Source: GH45 sp046704385
GTDB lineage: Bacteria > Bacteroidota > Bacteroidia > Bacteroidales > SZUA-534
NCBI GenBank assembly: GCA_046704385.1
Contig: JBJKSB010000018.1
Coordinates: forward strand, 62,001-126,000
DNA: 64,000 nucleotides
Reading direction: 5' to 3'
The position numbers were made by a program, and so were the translations under genes. Below are positions 60,522 through 64,000 of this stretch, piece after piece. Position 1 is the first letter of the stretch. Each line of letters starts with the position of its first letter. The notes under the pieces are model-generated. The model saw only the letters and a list, made by a program, of their open reading frames with translations, searched no databases and was not told the origin of the DNA.

Positions 60522-62315
60522 CTACATCTTCTCCGGAACATCAATTCCCAGCAATTTAGCTCCAATCCTGATTGTATCAGCAACTTTTAATGAAACCTGC
60601 AACCTGAAATCGCGTTTTTCAGAATCTTCCTCTTTTACTACCGTATGATCATGATAAAACTGGTTGTATTCTTTAGCCAGATCGTAAATATAATTTCCAA
60701 TTAATGCAGGGCTATAATTTTGTCCGGCTTCCGAGATTATACCCGGAAATTCGAATAACAGCTTAACGAGTTCCAGCTCTTTTGCCGTCAGGGCAAGTGC
60801 AGAATTCAATTGTGCATCCAGGCTTAATCCCGCGTCCTTAGCTTTCCGTAGCACTGACTTGATGCGGGCATGCGTATATTGAATAAACGGACCTGTATTG
60901 CCGTTAAAGTCAATAGATTCCTTAGGATTAAACATCATGGTTTTCTTTGGGTCGACTTTGAGAATAAAATATTTTAAAGCTCCCAAACCTATCCTTCTAA
61001 CCACTTCGCTTGCTTCATTATCAGTCATTTCGTCCAGTTTGCCTAGCTCTTCCGAAGTTTCGCGTGCTGTTTCAACCATTTCATCTATTAAATCGTCGGC
61101 ATCAACCACAGTACCTTCACGTGATTTCATTTTACCTTCGGGTAGTTCCACCATGCCATAAGATAAATGCTGGATATGATCGGACCAGTCAAAACCCAGT
61201 TTTTTCAAAACCAGTTTCAATACCTGGAAATGGTAATTCTGTTCATTTCCCACTACATAAATATGATCATCCAGATGAAATTCCGAAAAGCGTTGATGTG
61301 CTGTACCAATATCCTGGGTCATATAAACAGATGTACCATCGGACCGTAATAATATTTTCTGATCAAGCCCGTCGCCAGTCAGATCAGCCCATACTGAATC
61401 GTCTTCTTTTTGTATTAAAACACCTTTTTTAAGACCTTCCAAAACCAGTGATTTTCCCAATTTATAGGTCTCCGATTCGTAGTAAATTTTATCAAAATTA
61501 ACCCCCATCGCCTGGTAGGTAACTTCAAAACCAGCGTATACCCAACTATTCATGGTTGTCCATAAATCAGTGATTTCCTTATCGCCGGCTTCCCATTTGC
61601 GGAGCATTTCGCGTGCTTGCTGTATCAATGGGGCTTGTTCTTTTGCTTCGTCTTCAGATTTACCAGATGCTATTAATTGTGAAATTTCCTTTTTGTATTC
61701 CTGATCAAATTTTACGTAATAATTTCCAACCAGCTTATCGCCCTTTATACCGGTACTTTCGGGCATCTCATTATTGCCCCATTTTTGCCAGGCCAACATA
61801 CTTTTACAAATATGGATACCCCGGTCGTTTACAAGGTTAACTTTCAGTACTTTATGACCATTAGCCTTCAGTATTTCAGCAACAGAATAACCTAGCAGGT
61901 TATTTCTTATATGTCCAAGATGCAAAGGTTTATTAGTGTTTGGGCTCGAATATTCTACCATAATTGTTTTACCGCTACTCTCCTCTTTGGCCAGGCCATA
62001 AGTCGGATTAGCACACATTTCGCTTAATAATGTAACCCAGTAACTATCAGCAAATTTTAGATTAAGAAATCCTTTAACCACGTTAAAACTTTCAACAGAA
62101 TCGACTGCATTTTGTATAAAAGCACCCAAATCATCGGCAGTTTGCACCGGATTTTTTCTTGAAAGTTTTAAAAACGGGAAAACCACGAGTGTAAAGTCAC
62201 CTTCAAATTCCTTGCGTGTTTTTTGAAACTGTATCAGGCTTTTATCAACATCAGCGTTATATAACACCTTAATTCCTTTAATAACTGTATTTTCAAGTGT
62301 TTTAAGAATTTCCAT
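60522..62315 (-). CDS. argS: Arginyl-tRNA synthetase
   Basis: The protein has 597 residues. The N-terminal Add-1 domain (about 1-90) recognises the tRNA D-loop. The HIGH motif is HLGH (132-135) in SSPNTNKPLHLGHIRNNL. The KMSKS counterpart is degenerate, GKMKSREGTVV, as in most ArgRS. ALKYFILKVDPKKTMMFNP follows, and an all-helical anticodon domain (about 475-597, EFPGIISEAGQNYSPALIGNYIYDLAKEYNQFYHD) ends the protein. It charges tRNA-Arg in the cytosol. It is monocistronic. Confidence 0.98.
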   Translation of the reverse strand: MEILKTLENTVIKGIKVLYNADVDKSLIQFQKTRKEFEGDFTLVVFPFLKLSRKNPVQTADDLGAFIQNAVDSVESFNVVKGFLNLKFADSYWVTLLSEMCANPTYGLAKEESSGKTIMVEYSSPNTNKPLHLGHIRNNLLGYSVAEILKANGHKVLKVNLVNDRGIHICKSMLAWQKWGNNEMPESTGIKGDKLVGNYYVKFDQEYKKEISQLIASGKSEDEAKEQAPLIQQAREMLRKWEAGDKEITDLWTTMNSWVYAGFEVTYQAMGVNFDKIYYESETYKLGKSLVLEGLKKGVLIQKEDDSVWADLTGDGLDQKILLRSDGTSVYMTQDIGTAHQRFSEFHLDDHIYVVGNEQNYHFQVLKLVLKKLGFDWSDHIQHLSYGMVELPEGKMKSREGTVVDADDLIDEMVETARETSEELGKLDEMTDNEASEVVRRIGLGALKYFILKVDPKKTMMFNPKESIDFNGNTGPFIQYTHARIKSVLRKAKDAGLSLDAQLNSALALTAKELELVKLLFEFPGIISEAGQNYSPALIGNYIYDLAKEYNQFYHDHTVVKEEDSEKRDFRLQVSLKVADTIRIGAKLLGIDVPEKM

Positions 62316-62530
62316 CAGATAGTAATTATAAAATTTGCTGCAAATATAGCAAATGCATTTATTTTTTAGTTCTGCCGCATTTTAAAAGAAACAGGCTTTA
62401 GCCAAATAAATCCTCAAACCTTTCAAATCCATGCAATTCATTTCAACTCATTAATTTCAATCCAGAATTGCCTTTGAGAAATTCCTATTTGAATTCTTTT
62501 AACTAAATAAGTATTAATTAATTCTTTTTA

Positions 62531-62559
62531 TTGCAATTCAAATAATAAAACTACCTTTG
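62531..62559 (+). promoter_or_regulatory. Promoter of the DEAD-box helicase gene
   Basis: TTG (62531-62533), 18 nt, then TACCTTTG (62552-62559), an exact TAnnTTTG. The predicted start near 62563 leaves about 155 nt of leader. The stretch 62316-62530 upstream holds nothing recognisable. Confidence 0.7.
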
Positions 62560-62565
62560 CGGCCG

Positions 62566-62700
62566 ATTTGCAAGCACTGCAAATTTCTGGGTGTGAATGG
62601 AATACATTTCGGGTTTTATTGGCTGCGTAGCCGTCTAATTTTGTCCATTTTCGCCTGTTAACATAACCTCCGGGCTGAAAGTAAAATGGTTTTTAGACGG
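62566..62700 (+). promoter_or_regulatory. Structured 5' leader of the DEAD-box helicase mRNA
   Basis: Three helices can be drawn. ATTTGCA/TGCAAAT (62566-62584, 5-nt loop). GGCT/AGCC (62621-62632). A long hairpin with CCGTCTAA/TTAGACGG (62631-62638 with 62693-62700) and CCATTTT/AAAATGG (62645-62651 with 62683-62689) around a 6/3 internal loop. The second and third share bases 62631-62632 and exclude each other. The long hairpin ends 16 nt before the ATG, so it could control initiation. Helicases of the DeaD/CsdA type often have long, temperature-responsive leaders in other bacteria. Confidence 0.55.
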
Positions 62701-62716
62701 AATTATAAATCAATTA

Positions 62717-64000
62717 ATGCACAATTTTAATGAAATGGGCCTGTCGCAGGAGTTGTTCAGGGCCATTAGTGAAATGGGGTTTGAAAAACCTACACCCATC
62801 CAGGAAAAAACCATTCCTGCCATTCTGAACCAGGGAAACGATATAATTGCCCTGGCGCAAACCGGAACCGGTAAAACTGCCGGATTTGGATTACCAATAT
62901 TAAATCAGATCGACATCAATAACCGACACACTCAGGCATTAATACTTTGTCCTACACGGGAATTGTGTTTACAGATTGCAAGCGATTTGGGCCAGTTTGG
63001 TAAATATTTACCTCATATCTCTACTGAAGCCGTTTATGGCGGTACCAGTATTGTTCCGCAAATTAAAGCTTTACAAAAGGGTGCCCAGGTTGTAGTTGGT
63101 ACTCCGGGACGTACACTCGACTTAATAAATCGTAAAGTATTACGCCCAAACCAGATTAAATGGCTTGTTTTGGATGAAGCCGATGAAATGCTCAATATGG
63201 GATTTAAGGAAGAACTGGATGCAATTTTAGCTTCTACTCCTGATAAGAAGCAAACCCTGTTATTCTCGGCTACTATGCCCGATGCTGTGAGGACTATAGC
63301 CAATAAGTATATGAATGAAACTGAAGAAATTGCGGTGGGTGGTAAAAATACGGGTGCCGATAATGTGATGCATCACTATTATTTAACCCGTGCTACCGAT
63401 AAATACCTGGCTTTACGTCGTGTCATTGATATTAACCCAAATATGTATGGTATTGTTTTTTGCCGTACCCGCCGCGAAACCAAGGAAATTTCGGATCATT
63501 TGATGCGTGAAGGCTATAATGCCGATGCCTTGCATGGTGATTTGTCGCAAAGTCAGCGTGATTTTGTTATGCAACGCTTCCGACTAAAACATTTGCAGGT
63601 TTTGGTTGCTACTGATGTAGCTGCCCGCGGGCTTGATGTAAATGAGCTGACCCATGTTATTAATTACAACCTGCCCGACGATCCGGAAGTTTATATCCAC
63701 CGCAGTGGGCGTACCGGAAGAGCTGGTAAGTTTGGAGTATCAATTGCCTTAATTCATTCGCGCGAGACACAGAAATTAAAACAGATAGAGAAACTTCTGA
63801 AAAAGAAATTCGAACTGAAGCAGGTTCCGGGTGGTCGTGAGATTTGCGAAAAAAGATTATTCAACTTGATTGATAAAGTGGAGAAGGTTGCTGTTGATGA
63901 AAACCAGATTGAATCGTTTTTGCCGGTAATTTTTAAAAAACTTTCATGGATGGAGCGCGATGATCTTATTAAGCGTTTTGTAAGTGTGGAGTTCAACCAT
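62717..64000 (+). CDS. DEAD-box RNA helicase, 3' end beyond the window
   Basis: The frame starts at ATG 62717 (MHNFNEMGLSQELF) and is open for 428 codons to the window edge. All core motifs are present: Q-motif FEKPTPIQ, I AQTGTGKT, Ia PTREL, Ib TPGR, II DEAD, III SAT, V ARGLD, VI HRSGRTGR. After motif VI, the segment KLLKKKFELKQVPGGREICEKRL...VEKVAVDENQIESFLPVIFKKLSW resembles the DeaD/CsdA dimerisation region; an RNA-binding tail is expected outside the window. It unwinds structured RNA, probably in ribosome assembly or cold adaptation. Confidence 0.94.
   Translation, partial: MHNFNEMGLSQELFRAISEMGFEKPTPIQEKTIPAILNQGNDIIALAQTGTGKTAGFGLPILNQIDINNRHTQALILCPTRELCLQIASDLGQFGKYLPHISTEAVYGGTSIVPQIKALQKGAQVVVGTPGRTLDLINRKVLRPNQIKWLVLDEADEMLNMGFKEELDAILASTPDKKQTLLFSATMPDAVRTIANKYMNETEEIAVGGKNTGADNVMHHYYLTRATDKYLALRRVIDINPNMYGIVFCRTRRETKEISDHLMREGYNADALHGDLSQSQRDFVMQRFRLKHLQVLVATDVAARGLDVNELTHVINYNLPDDPEVYIHRSGRTGRAGKFGVSIALIHSRETQKLKQIEKLLKKKFELKQVPGGREICEKRLFNLIDKVEKVAVDENQIESFLPVIFKKLSWMERDDLIKRFVSVEFNH

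Noticed and set aside
61010..61432. A 140-codon frame antisense to argS
   Set aside because: argS is intact with all catalytic motifs; the frame has no start context of its own.
1..64000. CRISPR arrays, insertion sequences, prophage genes, tRNA or rRNA genes
   Set aside because: No regularly spaced repeats, transposase or integrase motifs, cloverleaf or rRNA sequence were seen on either strand.

Overview
The window comes from a low-GC member of the Bacteroidota, most likely a Bacteroidales/Marinilabiliales-type organism; genus cannot be read from the sequence. Evidence: two tandem SusC/SusD pairs, GldA-GldF-GldG, a fused DAHP synthase/chorismate mutase, few Shine-Dalgarno sequences, and many start-proximal copies of the Bacteroidota -7 promoter element TAnnTTTG, several with a TTG about 19-20 nt upstream. 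No rRNA, tRNA, CRISPR array, insertion sequence or phage gene was seen. Both ends are cut inside genes: a fasciclin protein on the left and a DEAD-box helicase on the right.

Layout. 1-12.9 kb (+): fasciclin / SusC / SusD / fasciclin lipoprotein / SusC / SusD, ending at a strong terminator, with no carbohydrate-active enzyme inside. 13-24.5 kb: housekeeping genes (endonuclease III, a glycosyltransferase, a TPR protein, gyrA divergent from clpC, a truncated thpR, pyruvate kinase). 24.6-32.9 kb (-): an eight-gene Phe/Tyr/chorismate operon (pheA, aminotransferase, tyrA, DAHP synthase-chorismate mutase, aroB, aroD, aroA, aroC). It is preceded by a complete, apparently unannotated transcription attenuator: promoter, a 28-codon leader peptide with nine consecutive aromatic codons, an antiterminator arm, and a terminator whose U-run touches the pheA start codon.

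32.9-40.4 kb (-): Leloir galactose genes (galT, galE, galK, a sodium/sugar symporter, a 69-residue membrane protein, galM) behind a Nudix-fold regulator that has lost its catalytic glutamates. The regulator's promoter carries two copies of the palindrome AAAAGTA-N5-TACTTTT, one over the -7 element and one just upstream of the -33 element. Next come two secreted GH30 glycosidases as a separate unit (40.5-43.4 kb), so this stretch reads as release, import and catabolism of a sugar, probably galactose.

43.7-51.1 kb: an SsnA-like amidohydrolase, an orphan SiaC-like phosphoprotein with a possibly leaderless transcript, an LtaS-type sulfatase-fold enzyme, an isoaspartyl peptidase/asparaginase, and a hybrid sensor kinase without a recognisable H-box. 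51.4-55.6 kb: gldA-gldF-gldG-DUF4340. 55.6-64 kb: a GNAT with a cysteine-rich tail, a secreted protein of unknown function, a Uup-like ABC-F ATPase, a single-domain response regulator, a Crp/Fnr regulator, argS, and a DEAD-box helicase with a long structured leader.

Several start codons were moved from the longest possible ORF because the upstream part would overlap a promoter or hairpin (clpC, galM, the Nudix regulator, siaC-like, asparaginase, the 56.2-kb protein, the ABC-F gene). All functional calls rest on motif recognition by eye; no database search was run.
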